Of a DNA stretch of 32,084 nucleotides, positions 31,916 to 32,084 are shown one piece after another. The first letter of the stretch is position 1. Each line of letters starts with the position of its first letter. Position numbers and translations under genes: made by a program. The notes beneath the pieces were generated by a model that saw only the letters and a program-made list of their open reading frames with translations, did no database searches and was not told the DNA's origin. Origin of the DNA: CAYPZU01 sp964415395 (GTDB lineage Bacteria > Chlamydiota > Chlamydiia > Chlamydiales > SM23-39); contig CAYPZU010000022.1 of NCBI GenBank assembly GCA_964415395.1, positions 1 to 32,084 of the forward strand. Reading direction: 5' to 3'.

Positions 31916-32082
31916 ACCATTCCCATTCTTTTTTTCACCGAGGGGGCGAAGCGGACGATGGCCGGGTCGAAAACCTGGTTCATCCCGCTGTATTTCTCTT
32001 CCCAAAACGAAGCAGGGCGTCCCCACCAGCTTTGCAAACGAGGGATTTTTTGGGTATGGAAATAGTGCTCGTCGCGGAGGAT
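31912..32082 (-). CDS. C-terminal end of an unrecognised gene cut by the window edge
   Basis: An open frame with no start enters from the right edge and codes for 56 residues ending APSVKKRMGMV. The aromatic-rich segment QSWWGRPASFWEEKYSG is distinctive but I cannot name its family. It is judged real because its TGA overlaps the following gene's ATG in the ATGA arrangement used throughout this region. Confidence 0.6.
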   Translation of the reverse strand: MLRDEHYFHTQKIPRLQSWWGRPASFWEEKYSGMNQVFDPAIVRFAPSVKKRMGMV

Positions 32083-32084
32083 GT

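Noticed and set aside
1..32084. CRISPR array, tRNA or rRNA genes, insertion sequences
   Set aside because: No regularly spaced repeats, cloverleaf or rRNA signatures, transposase motifs or terminal inverted repeats were seen in the intergenic regions.

Overview
The window is about 32 kb of chromosome from a member of the Chlamydiota, most likely an environmental (Parachlamydiales-like) lineage known from a draft or metagenome assembly. The assignment rests on a type III secretion chaperone closely resembling chlamydial Slc1, two NTT-family nucleotide transporters, a very large YidC, a short DnaA and a debranching enzyme next to Slc1. Gene order resembles two blocks that, as I remember the Chlamydia trachomatis map, are separate there (around CT038-CT043 and CT250-CT259). 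Base composition looks above 50% G+C by eye, higher than in most cultivated chlamydiae. Five runs of exactly ten N mark scaffold joins. Three of them close cleanly to restore reading frames, two of these across duplicated contig ends.

Layout. Positions 127-2318 (-) hold a secreted SpoIID-like protein and ruvB. Positions 2399-6465 (+) form a coupled operon: dcd, a small FtsB/DivIC-like membrane protein, two CNNM/CBS membrane proteins and a methyltransferase-like protein. Positions 6437-11002 (-) form a five-gene operon behind a good sigma70-type promoter: lipoprotein, CPBP intramembrane protease, secreted serpin, PP2C phosphatase and NifS-like cysteine desulfurase. Positions 11057-11590 are non-coding and rich in CTTCGC/GCGAAG motifs. 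Then come glgX (-) and slc1 (+), divergent over an AT-rich regulatory region, followed by dnaA and yidC (-).

The most unusual part is 18059-31543. One minus-strand operon runs from a Gfo/Idh/MocA-type oxidoreductase through two Nudix hydrolases, a cytidylate-kinase/GT2 glycosyltransferase fusion, an alpha/beta hydrolase, a GT2-TPR glycosyltransferase, a GH1 beta-glucosidase and a second alpha/beta hydrolase, into two nucleotide transporters. From the second Nudix gene onward every junction overlaps, mostly as ATGA. Divergently transcribed is a pair made of an adenylate kinase paralogue and a malate-dehydrogenase-like protein lacking the usual substrate-loop arginines. The two divergent promoters each contain one copy of a perfect 11-bp repeat. 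Beyond the pair, a thymidylate-kinase-like protein and a histidine phosphatase point back toward it. I infer a nucleotide-fed pathway for making or trimming a glycoconjugate or a modified nucleotide. The product cannot be told from sequence.

The right edge cuts through an unrecognised gene that is coupled to a 103-residue unknown protein.
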